A stretch of DNA of 29,189 nucleotides from CAZFPT01 sp046541875 (GCA_046541875.1 JBKHCL010000036.1:1-29189), one strand, 5' to 3'. Shown: positions 7,901-16,243, counted from the stretch's first letter. Translations and numbers: made by a program. Notes: generated by a model not told the origin, from the sequence alone.

Positions 7901-8788
7901 GTGAGCAAACACTTCGCGGATCGGCTGACATCGGCCATCCAGGACAAGGGCGCACCGGTGTGCGTGGGGATCGATCCGAACATCGAGCGGTTCCCCGCCG
8001 AACTGGCGCGGCAGATCGACCCGTCCCAGCCGATCGGGACGGTTCGCACCTTCTGCATGGAGGTGCTGGAGACCGTCGCGCCGATCGTGCCCGCCGTCAA
8101 GCCGCAGATCGCGTATTTCGAGGTGTTCGGGGCCGCCGGGCTGCAACTGTACTTCGACGTGGTCGCCCACGCACGCAAGCTCGGGCTGATCGTCATCGGC
8201 GACGCCAAACGCGGGGATATCGGCTCGACGGCCGCCGCGTACGCCACCGCCCACCTCCAGGGCCCCGACGCCGTCGACGCCCTGACCGTGAATACCTACT
8301 TCGGTGCCGACGGGCTGGCGCCGTTCGTGGACGTCGCGACCCGCACCGGCAGGGGGATCTTCGCGCTGGTGCGCACGTCCAACCCATCCGCTGCAGTCCT
8401 GCAGGACCTCACCGACGCCGAGGGAACCCCCTTCTACGAACACGTTGCCGACCATCTCGCCGAGATCGGCCGGGCCGAGAAGTGCATCGGCCGGACCGGC
8501 CTGAGCTGCGTGGGCGCGGTGGTCGGAGCCACCTGGCCGGAGCAGGCCCGACGCCTGCGCGAGCGAATGCCCGAGCAGATCTTTCTCGTGCCCGGCTACG
8601 GCGCCCAGGGGGCGTCGGCCGAGGACTGCGCCGCCTCGTTCCGCGCCGACGGGACCGGCGCCATCGTCAATGCCTCGCGATCGGTCATCTACGCCACCTG
8701 CGAGGAGGGCTCGCCCTGGCAGGACGCCGTCGCCGCCGCCGCCCGGGCATTCGCCGCGGACATCGCCGCCGCCGTCCGACCCGCATGA
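7901..8788 (+). CDS. pyrF: Orotidine 5'-phosphate decarboxylase
   Basis: Catalyses the last step of de novo UMP synthesis, decarboxylating OMP in the cytoplasm. A TIM-barrel enzyme of 295 residues, the length of the longer type-2 (mycobacterial/myxobacterial-like) subfamily rather than the 230-residue E. coli form. The catalytic signature VIGDAKRGDIGST spans residues 98-110, with K103 and the paired aspartates D101 and D106. The substrate-binding VGIDPN lies near residue 22. The chosen start is GTG 7901, with AAAGGAG 7 bases upstream; the frame is open further 5' (an ATG-like start at 7820) but that stretch overlaps the promoter. It overlaps the following kinase gene by four bases (ATGA). No other pyrimidine gene is in the window. 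Confidence 0.95.
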   Translation: MSKHFADRLTSAIQDKGAPVCVGIDPNIERFPAELARQIDPSQPIGTVRTFCMEVLETVAPIVPAVKPQIAYFEVFGAAGLQLYFDVVAHARKLGLIVIGDAKRGDIGSTAAAYATAHLQGPDAVDALTVNTYFGADGLAPFVDVATRTGRGIFALVRTSNPSAAVLQDLTDAEGTPFYEHVADHLAEIGRAEKCIGRTGLSCVGAVVGATWPEQARRLRERMPEQIFLVPGYGAQGASAEDCAASFRADGTGAIVNASRSVIYATCEEGSPWQDAVAAAARAFAADIAAAVRPA

Positions 8789-9642
8789 TGAACCCACGCC
8801 GCTCCAAAAGCCGAAACACGCGCCTCTTCGCACTGGGCAGCAAGCCTCCCGAGGAGCTGCTGCTGACGGGGCATACCTATCGGCTGGCGCGGGTCTTCAA
8901 GCACGACTTCTTCGCAGCCACCTGCCTGTACACCACGGACGAACCCGGCGCGGAGTTCCCTCGCGTGGTCGTCAAGTTCGGGCGGGAGCAGGACTTCCTT
9001 GGCCTGCCAACCGACTGGCTGGGCGTGTGGAACCGCCGGCGGGAGGAGGCGATCTACCGTCGCATCGCGGGGGTGGACGGAACGCCAAGATGGATCGGCC
9101 GGGTGGGCGGTACCGGCTACGCCATCGAATATATCGACGCGGTTCCGCTGGACCACCTCGACGCGCCACCGCCGGGATTCTTCGATCGGCTGCGGGAACT
9201 GATGGACGCGATTCACGCACGCGGGGTGGGCTACTGCGACTCCAACAAACGCTCCAATATTCTCGTGGACGATGCCGGTCAGCCCTACCTGGTGGACTTC
9301 CAGCTCTCGCTGCATCGTCGCGAGAACTGGATTTGGCCGTGGCGGCAACTGATCGACCGCGTGGTGGACTACATCATCGATCGCGACCTCTACCACCTCT
9401 ACAAGCACAAGCGCCGCCTCGCCCCCGATCGGCTGACGCCCGAGGAAGACGCCCTCTCCCGCAAGCGGACCGGGCTGCACCTGCTCCACCGCAAACTCAC
9501 CAAGCCCTGGCGGACGCTGCGGCGGCGATTCCTCAGAGCGCAACACCGCGCCGGGCGACTCCAGAGCCCCACCGCCGAGATGGAAGACCACCATCAGCCC
9601 GAAAAGGCCACCTGGCGCGACAGCAGCAACGACGGGGACTGA
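8785..9642 (+). CDS. Atypical small kinase (LPS-kinase/RIO-like fold)
   Basis: A 285-residue protein with a compact protein-kinase-like fold. Visible elements are the ATP-anchoring lysine K64 in RVVVKFGRE, a catalytic loop GYCDSNKRSNILV (D152, N158), and a metal-binding VDFQLS (D171) in place of DFG. This pattern fits the lipopolysaccharide/Kdo-kinase-like and RIO-like families, which phosphorylate sugars or small proteins. The usual catalytic-loop His is replaced (YCD). The C-terminal third is basic and rich in Arg/Lys, which could bind membrane or nucleic acid. The start is ATG 8785, overlapping the pyrF stop as ATGA, so it is probably translated by coupling; a second ATG follows directly at 8788. 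The substrate is unknown. It is convergent with the PTS gene. Confidence 0.75.
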   Translation: MMNPRRSKSRNTRLFALGSKPPEELLLTGHTYRLARVFKHDFFAATCLYTTDEPGAEFPRVVVKFGREQDFLGLPTDWLGVWNRRREEAIYRRIAGVDGTPRWIGRVGGTGYAIEYIDAVPLDHLDAPPPGFFDRLRELMDAIHARGVGYCDSNKRSNILVDDAGQPYLVDFQLSLHRRENWIWPWRQLIDRVVDYIIDRDLYHLYKHKRRLAPDRLTPEEDALSRKRTGLHLLHRKLTKPWRTLRRRFLRAQHRAGRLQSPTAEMEDHHQPEKATWRDSSNDGD

Positions 9643-9674
9643 AATTCCGCTCCACCGAGGCGACGGCAGGACGA

Positions 9675-10139
9675 TCACATGGGGCGCGACTGGTGCTCTT
9701 CCAGCAAGTGGTAGAGCTCCGGGCCGGTGGTGACCCGGGCGATCTTCGCCCGGAGCATGTCCATGCTGAGCATACGCGAAAGCTTCGCGAGGGCCTGGAT
9801 GTGCGGGCCGGTCTTCTCCAGCGGGCTCAGCAGCAGGGCGATCAGCGTCACCCCCTGCCCGTCGGGGCCGGCGAAGGGGATCGGCGCCGGCGCCCGCCCG
9901 ATGGCCAAGACCAGTTGTGAGACAGCCGGCGTCTTGCCGTGAGGAAACGCCAGGCGGTTTCCGATGGCGGTCGAGCGGGTCTGCTCGCGGTCGAGCACAG
10001 CCGCCAACGCCGCCTCGCGGTCGCTGAGACATCCGTCGGCGTCCAATACGTCGATGAGTTCCTCGATGGCGCCCTGCTGGGTGGACGCCTCGAGGGGAAC
10101 CTTGATGCGGGAAGGGGTGAGGATGTCCGTCAACGGCAT
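9675..10139 (-). CDS. PTS EIIA domain protein (fructose/PtsN type)
   Basis: A cytoplasmic phosphocarrier domain of 154 residues, a full single EIIA type-2 domain. The phospho-accepting histidine is H67 in AIGNRLAFPHGKT, and ALLLSPLEKTGPHIQALAKLSRML is the usual C-terminal helix pattern. Such proteins receive phosphate from HPr/NPr and either feed a sugar permease or act as regulators (PtsN). No EIIB, EIIC, EI or HPr gene is present, so a regulatory role is more likely than transport; that is inference. GAGAGG lies 9 bases before the ATG. It is preceded by the metalloprotease-like lipoprotein gene on the same strand with a 52-base gap, so the two are probably cotranscribed. Confidence 0.9.
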   Translation of the reverse strand: MPLTDILTPSRIKVPLEASTQQGAIEELIDVLDADGCLSDREAALAAVLDREQTRSTAIGNRLAFPHGKTPAVSQLVLAIGRAPAPIPFAGPDGQGVTLIALLLSPLEKTGPHIQALAKLSRMLSMDMLRAKIARVTTGPELYHLLEEHQSRPM

Positions 10140-10191
10140 AAGGTCCGACCTCTCTTGGTGGCGGGGGGCTCTGTTCTGTGCTTCTGCCTGT

Positions 10192-11166
10192 TCACTGGAC
10201 CATGGTCAGCTTGCGGGTATAGGCCCGGTATGCCCGATCGAACGCGTCGAGGTCGGGCTCGATGTATGCCCGGAACAGGGGAATCGCCACGGTGCGGTTG
10301 TACACCAATCCGCGGCGTCGGAGCAACCGCATGCCCGCCGGCGTCATGCCCAGCTTCACGTGCAGCGAACCGACCCGGGCGTCGCGCAACAGCCGTTGCA
10401 TGCCCGCACGGTATCGCGGGACCGAGCGAATGTACTGCACCAGCGCCCAGAGCTGCCCGTAATACCCGACGGCCTTTGCGGTGTGATCGGTCGAGACCGC
10501 CTCCTGGGAGTGGCGTTTGAGCAGGTCGGGCAGATCCAGCCAATACCCCCGCGTGATCGCCTGCCGGGCGGCGTTGAATCGCCCGACGTTGCGGTCCTGG
10601 GTGAATACCACCTTGTCTTCGCGAATCTCGAAGCCCTCGGCGGTGGTGCACAACCCCTCCTCCAGCCACAAGGGCAGCGCGTCGGTAAGCTGATGGCGGA
10701 AGAACTGGTGGAGCCCCTCGTGGGCGGCCACCGAGAGGGTTCCCTGCAGGCCGATGTCCCAGAAAAAGCAGGTTTCCTCGTAACAATACCCGCCGGCCTC
10801 CAGCGGGATGCGTCGGCCGATGACGTGCTCGGTGAGGTCCGCCCACTGGGCCCGGGTCGCCATCAGGTAGATGGTCATCGGCTCGTCCACCGGGCGTTCA
10901 GACAGGCCGGTCAGGCGGAGGTAGTTGTCGTAGCTGGCCTCCATGAAGCCTGGGATGGTCTCCAGCAGGCGGTCACGCCGAACGGTGGTGAAAATATGAT
11001 ATCGCCGGGTCCGGAGAATGGCGCCGCTGCCGCGCGAGAGGGTCCACACATTCCGCTGCACGCCGGTGCGCAGCGGATAGGATGCCTCCGGTGGGATGGG
11101 TCTGCTCTCACAGCCGATCGACCCGAGGGCCCCCAGCAGCAGAATGAACGGAATAACTCGTCGCAT
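10192..11166 (-). CDS. Lipoprotein with gluzincin-type metalloprotease motif (DUF1570-like)
   Basis: A 324-residue envelope protein. The signal peptide ends in a lipobox with C19 (LGSIGC). The HExxH zinc motif H149-E-G-L-H153, in VAAHEGLHQFF, and a downstream WLEEGL (Glu near 169/170 as the third ligand) match the gluzincin/peptidase MA-like superfamily and the planctomycete DUF1570 proteins. A Zn-dependent peptidase or peptidoglycan-linked role at the membrane is likely; the substrate is not identifiable. The start ATG (11166) directly precedes the signal peptide, but no strong ribosome binding site is visible. It is divergent from the gene at 11302 and is followed by the EIIA gene in the same direction. 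Confidence 0.75.
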   Translation of the reverse strand: MRRVIPFILLLGALGSIGCESRPIPPEASYPLRTGVQRNVWTLSRGSGAILRTRRYHIFTTVRRDRLLETIPGFMEASYDNYLRLTGLSERPVDEPMTIYLMATRAQWADLTEHVIGRRIPLEAGGYCYEETCFFWDIGLQGTLSVAAHEGLHQFFRHQLTDALPLWLEEGLCTTAEGFEIREDKVVFTQDRNVGRFNAARQAITRGYWLDLPDLLKRHSQEAVSTDHTAKAVGYYGQLWALVQYIRSVPRYRAGMQRLLRDARVGSLHVKLGMTPAGMRLLRRRGLVYNRTVAIPLFRAYIEPDLDAFDRAYRAYTRKLTMVQ

Positions 11167-11206
11167 GGCGTCGTCTATTGTATCGGACGATAGGGCCGAA
11201 AAGGTC

Positions 11207-11236
11207 TTGTCGAGCAGGGATTTTCGCCCGTATCAT
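11207..11236 (+). promoter_or_regulatory. Sigma70-like promoter of the pilin-tailed exported protein
   Basis: TTGTCG (11207-11212) and TATCAT (11231-11236, five of six bases) are separated by 18 bases, in the divergent region between two genes. The predicted start is near 11243, giving a leader of about 60 bases before the ATG at 11302. Confidence 0.45.
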
Positions 11237-11301
11237 ATGGGTCGGACTCAGAGATGAGGGAATCGTCTGCCCGCCGTGCACGTCGCAATCAGGAGATAAC
11301 C

Positions 11302-13518
11302 ATGAAAAGACTCACCGCCGCGCTCGTGCTTGTGATGTGCGTCACCGCAGCCGGGGCCGCCACACCGCCCCCGCTGTCCGACCGTCTACCGGGCGACACG
11401 AAGGCGTATCTGGGCTGGTCCGGGCGGACGATGGCCTTTGAAGGCTCGCTGCTGGGGCAACTCCTCGGCGAGCCGTCCGTGGAGAAACTCCTCGCAGCGA
11501 TCAAGAAAAGCGCCGAAAAGTCGCTCTCCGACGACGCCCAGGAAAAGCTCTTCAAGCATGGCTGGTCGATGGCGCTGACCGCCTGGCAGCACCCCGCCAC
11601 GATCGCCCTGACCGACCTGCCCGTCCACAAACCCCAAGGCAGAGGGCCCGTCCCCGGTGTGCCCGGAGCGGTGGTGCTGATCGATCTGGGCAAGGACCAG
11701 CCCGCCTTCAAGAAAGACCTCGACGGGCTCATCGACGCGATCGACGAGAACGTGCCCATCGTCGAGACGCACGTGGGTGAGTTGCCCTGCCGGACCATTC
11801 GGCTGGGCGAGGAACTCAACCTCCATTTCGGGTTCGATAAGACGACGTTCTTCCTCACCACCCGCAAGGATGTGCTGGAGGCCGTCCAGGCTGTCCGGGC
11901 AGAAGAGTCGCTGGCGAGCAACAAGGAATTCATCGGGTGCATGAAAGACGTCGGGCGTGAGAATCTGCAGATGGCCCTCTACGCCGACGCCGATTGGCTG
12001 ATGAACTGGGCAGTCCGGTTGGCACCGAAAAGCGGCGATGGCCCGGATGTCACCAAGATTCTCGCCTCGGCCGGCCTGGACAAAGTCACCGCGCTGGCGG
12101 GGGCTACGAGCATCGTGGACCGCAACATGTACACCCGAGCCCGACTGTTCACCCCCGCCCCGCACACCGGCCTGATGCGCGTACTGGCGACCGATCCACT
12201 GACCGACGACGACTTGGCGGGCATCCCCGCCGACGCCGATTTCGCGCTGGCCGCCAAGATGCCCCTGGACACGCTCTACTCCGAGACGCACCGCTTCAGC
12301 AGTGCGGTGACGAGCGACCCCAATGCGATCACGGGCATCGAAGCGATGGTCAAGCAGGCCACCGGGCTGGATGTGAAGGGCGATATCGTCGACGCCCTGG
12401 GCGATACGTGGGTGCTGTGCAGCGCCCCCTCCCGCGGAGGGTTTCTCACCGGCACGTCGCTGAGCGTCACGCTGAAAGACTCCCGCAAGGCGGCCGCCAC
12501 GGTCGGAGAGATCGAAGCGATGATCCGAAAACACGCCCGGCAGGCTGAGCAAGCCGGCGCCTCGCCGTGGTCCCGCCCGACGATTCCCCGCCTGCACACC
12601 CGCAAGATCCCGCGCGCGGAGATCACCACCTGCACCTTCGAGGGCAACATCGGACTCAGCGCGATCTCGCCGTCCTGGACACTCTACAAGGACAAGCTGC
12701 ACGTGGCGCTTTGGCCTCAGGTGGTGCAGAGCATCGTCGAGACCAACGGGAGCAACACCCCGCTGACCGCCGACGAGACGTTCAAGGCCTACCGCAAGCG
12801 AGTCACCGCCAAGCCGATCGCCCTGACGTGGGTGAACACGCCCTCGCTGCTCAAGCAGGTCTACAACGTGGGCATGGTCGGCTGGTCGATGGGGTCGGCC
12901 CAACTGACGCAGATGACCGGCGTGGAGTTCCGCCCGGGTTGGCTGCCGCCGCTGAAGACCCTTCAGAAGTACATGCCCCCCTCGATCTCGGCGGTATCCA
13001 TGGACGCCAACGGCGTCCTGATGGAACACTTCGGCCCGATGCCCAGCACCGGAATGGAAATGGTCAACACCCAGGCTCTGGCGGTGAGCATCCTCCTGCC
13101 CTCGCTGCACCAGGCACGCAACCGGGCCAAGCAGGCCGTCTCCATGACCCGGCTGAAGGGGCTGGGGACAGCCATTGCGCTCTACCAGAACGAGCACAAT
13201 GACACGCTTCCACCAACCCTCGATGTGCTGGTCCGGGAGGGATTCATGGGTGGCGATCAGGTCCAGAGCCCATTCAGCAACACACCCTTGGAATACTCGA
13301 AGGACCGCGGTTTCAGCCGCGAGCCCGATTACGTCATGCTGCAGCTTGGTGACACGACGGGTATGCCCGGAAACACGATCCTGGCTTACGAACGCCCGGA
13401 GTTCTACAACAAACGGGGGACGATCGTGCTGCAACTGAACCAGTCGGTCCAGTGGATGACCATGGAAGAATTCCAGGCCGCCATGAAGAAGACCCGGGCA
13501 GCCATCAACAGCAAGTAG
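11302..13518 (+). CDS. Exported DUF3352-like protein with C-terminal pilin-like module
   Basis: A 738-residue secreted protein. The signal peptide is MKRLTAALVLVMCVTAAGAA. The main body opens with LPGDTKAYLGWSGRT and reads like the DUF3352-type planctomycete proteins, whose function is unknown. From about residue 592 (nucleotide 13075) the sequence changes to ALAVSILLPSLHQARNRAKQ and then MTRLKGLGTAIALYQNEHND. That is the helix and following segment of DUF1559/type II pseudopilin-like proteins, here placed at the C-terminus without a prepilin cleavage site. The start is ATG 11302, with AGGAG six bases upstream; an upstream in-frame start would add 16 codons before the signal peptide. It is a single gene, not clearly in an operon. 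The fusion is treated under findings. Confidence 0.8.
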   Translation: MKRLTAALVLVMCVTAAGAATPPPLSDRLPGDTKAYLGWSGRTMAFEGSLLGQLLGEPSVEKLLAAIKKSAEKSLSDDAQEKLFKHGWSMALTAWQHPATIALTDLPVHKPQGRGPVPGVPGAVVLIDLGKDQPAFKKDLDGLIDAIDENVPIVETHVGELPCRTIRLGEELNLHFGFDKTTFFLTTRKDVLEAVQAVRAEESLASNKEFIGCMKDVGRENLQMALYADADWLMNWAVRLAPKSGDGPDVTKILASAGLDKVTALAGATSIVDRNMYTRARLFTPAPHTGLMRVLATDPLTDDDLAGIPADADFALAAKMPLDTLYSETHRFSSAVTSDPNAITGIEAMVKQATGLDVKGDIVDALGDTWVLCSAPSRGGFLTGTSLSVTLKDSRKAAATVGEIEAMIRKHARQAEQAGASPWSRPTIPRLHTRKIPRAEITTCTFEGNIGLSAISPSWTLYKDKLHVALWPQVVQSIVETNGSNTPLTADETFKAYRKRVTAKPIALTWVNTPSLLKQVYNVGMVGWSMGSAQLTQMTGVEFRPGWLPPLKTLQKYMPPSISAVSMDANGVLMEHFGPMPSTGMEMVNTQALAVSILLPSLHQARNRAKQAVSMTRLKGLGTAIALYQNEHNDTLPPTLDVLVREGFMGGDQVQSPFSNTPLEYSKDRGFSREPDYVMLQLGDTTGMPGNTILAYERPEFYNKRGTIVLQLNQSVQWMTMEEFQAAMKKTRAAINSK

Positions 13519-13635
13519 ACGCAACGGGGCGTCAGATGCGCGGGAACCGCACCGGCGTGGGGACGCCCAGCGGCATCCGGGCTCCCCTGCAACCCATAGA
13601 CCAAGCGGCGCCCTGCGCAGACGCAGATGCGTCAT

Positions 13636-13666
13636 TTTGCGCGAAACGAGGCTCGTTTTGCGCAAA
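13636..13666. repeat. 15-bp near-perfect inverted repeat upstream of a promoter
   Basis: TTTGCGCGAAACGAG (13636-13650) and CTCGTTTTGCGCAAA (13652-13666) are complementary except for one G/T pair and are separated by one base. It ends 7 bases before the -35 box of the next promoter. That position and symmetry suit an operator for a dimeric regulator; a hairpin in a read-through transcript is the alternative. Confidence 0.6.
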
Positions 13667-13673
13667 CCACGCC

Positions 13674-13702
13674 TTTTCAGGGGGATGAGTGTGTCCTATA
13701 AT
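13674..13702 (+). promoter_or_regulatory. Sigma70-like promoter of the second toroid-DUF4159 gene
   Basis: TTTTCA (13674-13679, four of six bases) and a perfect TATAAT (13697-13702) have a 17-base spacer. The predicted start near 13709 leaves a leader of about 220 bases before the ATG at 13929. Confidence 0.55.
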
Positions 13703-13928
13703 GGAGTGTGACGGTCGAGCGACTCTCGGGCCATGACGAAACCGTCGGACCTGCCCCGAAATTCCCGGATCGACGAACATGGCAGGCTGTTTTCTGGTAT
13801 GATATAGTGTTGCACCGCATATGTGGCTTGCGGGTATCGCATTCATACCATCCATTCCCCGGCCACTGGTTGCATCCGTATCGCCCCGCTTTGGGGGCAC
13901 CGAGACGTTGTCGTACCGGGAGAAACAA

Positions 13929-16220
13929 ATGTCTGATCGACTGAGATGGATCCGCTGCCTCTGCATCGGGGTGGCGCTGTTGCTGTGCGCCGCCGTCACC
14001 CACGCCAATACTGCATCGACCCCCACCTTCGCGCCGAAGAGCACAGGCGACGACTCCAATACGCAGCACCTCTACGGCAAACGCGTGGACGAGGCCATCG
14101 CCAAGGCCCAGGAATACCTCTTCAGCAAGCAGAACAAGGACGGCAGCTGGGACGAGTTCAAGGCGTGGGGCCATAAGTACCCCGTCGGACCGACCGCCAT
14201 GATTACCTACGCCCTGCTGGAGAGCGGTGTCAGCCCGCAGGACAGCAGGCTGAAGAAAGCCCTCTACTGGCTGGTCGAAGCCGACACCGACCAGACCTAT
14301 GAACTCGCGTTCCGCGCCAGCGCATATAGAGCGGCGATGAAGAGCACCAAGGGCCTCTACCGCAAGCCCCTCCGGCGGGACATGGCCGTCCTGGTGCGAG
14401 GCTCGATCCGCGGGGCATATGGCTATCACGCCCCGCCCAGCAAAGAACGTCTGAAAAAGAAGAAGTACGTCTGGGACCACTCCAACAGCCAGTATGGCCT
14501 GCTGGGCGTCTGGGCGGGGTTGCTGGCGAATGAGGAAGTTCCACGCGGATACTGGCAGATGGTGATGGACCACTGGCGCAAAAACCAAAAGCCCGACGGT
14601 GGCTGGGGGTATCGCCCGGACCTCAACTGGAAGAGTTCCCCGGCGATGACCGCAGCGGGGCTGGCGAGCCTGTTCGTCTGCTACGACAACCTCTACGTCA
14701 ACCAGTTCGTCCACTGCAAGGGAAATACGGAGTTCCCGCCGATCCAGCGTGGCCTGGACTATTTCCAGAAGAATTTCCAGAAAGATGGTGGAGCGAAGTT
14801 CTTCTACCACGTCTACGGCGTGGAACGCGTCGGACTGGCGTGTGGCTACAAGTACTTCGGCAAGACCGACTGGTACAAGTGGGGTCTGGAGGAAATCCTC
14901 GAAAAGCAGCGAAACGACGGCGGCTGGAAGAGCAAGGGCAACCACTCCGGAAACGACGAGACCGCCTCCGCCTATGCGCTGCTGTTCCTCATCCGAGGCC
15001 GAAACCCGGTGCTGTTCAACAAGCTGCAGTACGATGGCGACTGGAACAATCGCCCCCGCGACGCAGCCAGCGTGACCCGATGGATCAGCGACAAGACCGA
15101 GCGAACCGTCGCCTGGCAGATCATCAAGCTCGCCGTGCCCGTCGAGGAGTGGCACGACGCGCCGATCCTGTACATCGCCGGTTCGAAGGAACCCACCTTC
15201 ACCGACGAAGAGATCCAGAAGCTTCGCGAGTACGTCCTGCAGGGCGGGACGATCCTCTCGGCCACCGAGTGCAACGGGCCGGGCTTCCGCAAGGGCATCC
15301 GCAAAGCCTACGCCAAGATGTTTCCGAAGTACGAACTGACGCCGATGGCCCCGGACCATCCGATCTACTCGGTGTACCACCAGCTCCGCGGCAAGCCGAA
15401 ACTCTTCCGGATCTCCAACGGCGTTCGGCCGTTCGTGATCCACACCGACGAGGACATGCCCCTCAGCTGGCAGATGCAGCGCGTCTCCTCCCAGAGTCGC
15501 CATTTCGAGGCGGCCGCCAATATTTACATGTACGTCACCGACCTGGGAACGCTGCATAACCGCGGTGTGACCTATTGGCCGGAGAAGCCCAAACGAACGC
15601 CCGGCAAGACGGTCAAGCTGGCCCGGCTGAAACACAGCGGCAACGACGACCCCGAACCCTATGCCTTCAAACGGTTTACCCGACTGATGGCCAAGCACAA
15701 CCACGCCAAGGTCGAGCTGGACGGGCCGATGGCGATCTCATCGCTCTCGCAGAAAAGCCCGGACATCGTGACGCTGACGGGGACCGGGTCGTTCTCGCTC
15801 ACCGAAGAGGAGCAAGCCGCCCTGAAGAAGTATGTCGACGGCGGCGGGACGCTCTTCGTCAACTCCCTGGGAGGCAACGAAGCCTTCGCCGACGCCGCCC
15901 GGAAAGCCCTCCGCTCGATGTATCCCAACACCCCGCTGCTGCGGACGCTACGAAGCTCGGACCTCTACAACATGGAGGGGCTGGCCATTCGCGAGGTGTC
16001 GTACCGACCCTACCGAAAGGGCAGCAACCGACAGAATCGCACCTACAAGACGCCGCGCCTCCGCAGCCTCACCATCGACGGCAGGGACGCGGTGATCTTC
16101 TCGGAAATCGACGTCGTCGAAGGGCTGCTGGGCATTCCCATCTTCGAGGCCGACGGCTACACCCCCGCCAGTGCGTTCGAGTTGATGCGGAACATCGTGC
16201 TCTACGCGGAGAAACACTGA
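13929..16220 (+). CDS. Exported alpha-toroid protein with duplicated DUF4159 domain (paralogue 2)
   Basis: A 763-residue secreted protein, clearly homologous along its whole length to the product of 4151-6508. The signal peptide is MSDRLRWIRCLCIGVALLLC through THA. The toroid part carries QW-like repeats (SKQNKDGSW, KNQKPDGGWGY, EKQRNDGGWKS) and, as in its paralogue, no DxDD motif. The first DUF4159 copy begins near residue 407 (APILYIAG, LREYVLQGGTILSATE, MAPDHPIYS). The second runs from about residue 563 to the end (IVTLTGTGSFSLTEEEQAAL, KKYVDGGGTLFV, then GYTPASAFELMRNIV). GGAG lies six bases before ATG 13929; codons further upstream precede the signal peptide and are rejected. Transcription ends at the strong terminator at 16244. 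The function is unknown; a role in the cell envelope is inferred from export. Confidence 0.85.
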   Translation: MSDRLRWIRCLCIGVALLLCAAVTHANTASTPTFAPKSTGDDSNTQHLYGKRVDEAIAKAQEYLFSKQNKDGSWDEFKAWGHKYPVGPTAMITYALLESGVSPQDSRLKKALYWLVEADTDQTYELAFRASAYRAAMKSTKGLYRKPLRRDMAVLVRGSIRGAYGYHAPPSKERLKKKKYVWDHSNSQYGLLGVWAGLLANEEVPRGYWQMVMDHWRKNQKPDGGWGYRPDLNWKSSPAMTAAGLASLFVCYDNLYVNQFVHCKGNTEFPPIQRGLDYFQKNFQKDGGAKFFYHVYGVERVGLACGYKYFGKTDWYKWGLEEILEKQRNDGGWKSKGNHSGNDETASAYALLFLIRGRNPVLFNKLQYDGDWNNRPRDAASVTRWISDKTERTVAWQIIKLAVPVEEWHDAPILYIAGSKEPTFTDEEIQKLREYVLQGGTILSATECNGPGFRKGIRKAYAKMFPKYELTPMAPDHPIYSVYHQLRGKPKLFRISNGVRPFVIHTDEDMPLSWQMQRVSSQSRHFEAAANIYMYVTDLGTLHNRGVTYWPEKPKRTPGKTVKLARLKHSGNDDPEPYAFKRFTRLMAKHNHAKVELDGPMAISSLSQKSPDIVTLTGTGSFSLTEEEQAALKKYVDGGGTLFVNSLGGNEAFADAARKALRSMYPNTPLLRTLRSSDLYNMEGLAIREVSYRPYRKGSNRQNRTYKTPRLRSLTIDGRDAVIFSEIDVVEGLLGIPIFEADGYTPASAFELMRNIVLYAEKH

Positions 16221-16243
16221 ACCACCCCGACGGATCCACCCGA

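Larger units (their letters stand above)
13519..13928 (+). other. Gene-free leader region with hairpins and promoter
   Basis: I see no gene in these 410 bases. They hold a weak stem at the end of the upstream gene (GACGC/GCGTC, 13518-13533), a GACGCA-GA-TGCGTC palindrome followed by ATTTT (13620-13638, possible weak terminator), a 15-bp inverted repeat (13636-13666), a promoter (13674-13702), and an untranslated leader of about 220 bases. A second -10-like TATGAT lies at 13798-13803 without a clear -35. Confidence 0.5.

Noticed and set aside
7751..8833. Upstream extension of the release factor 2 reading frame
   Set aside because: The frame stays open far 5', but that stretch is antisense to pyrF and would add over 300 residues to a full-length RF2.
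11386..15704. Long antisense frames across the pilin-tailed and second toroid genes
   Set aside because: The sense frames have signal peptides, ribosome binding sites and recognisable domains; the antisense frames have none.
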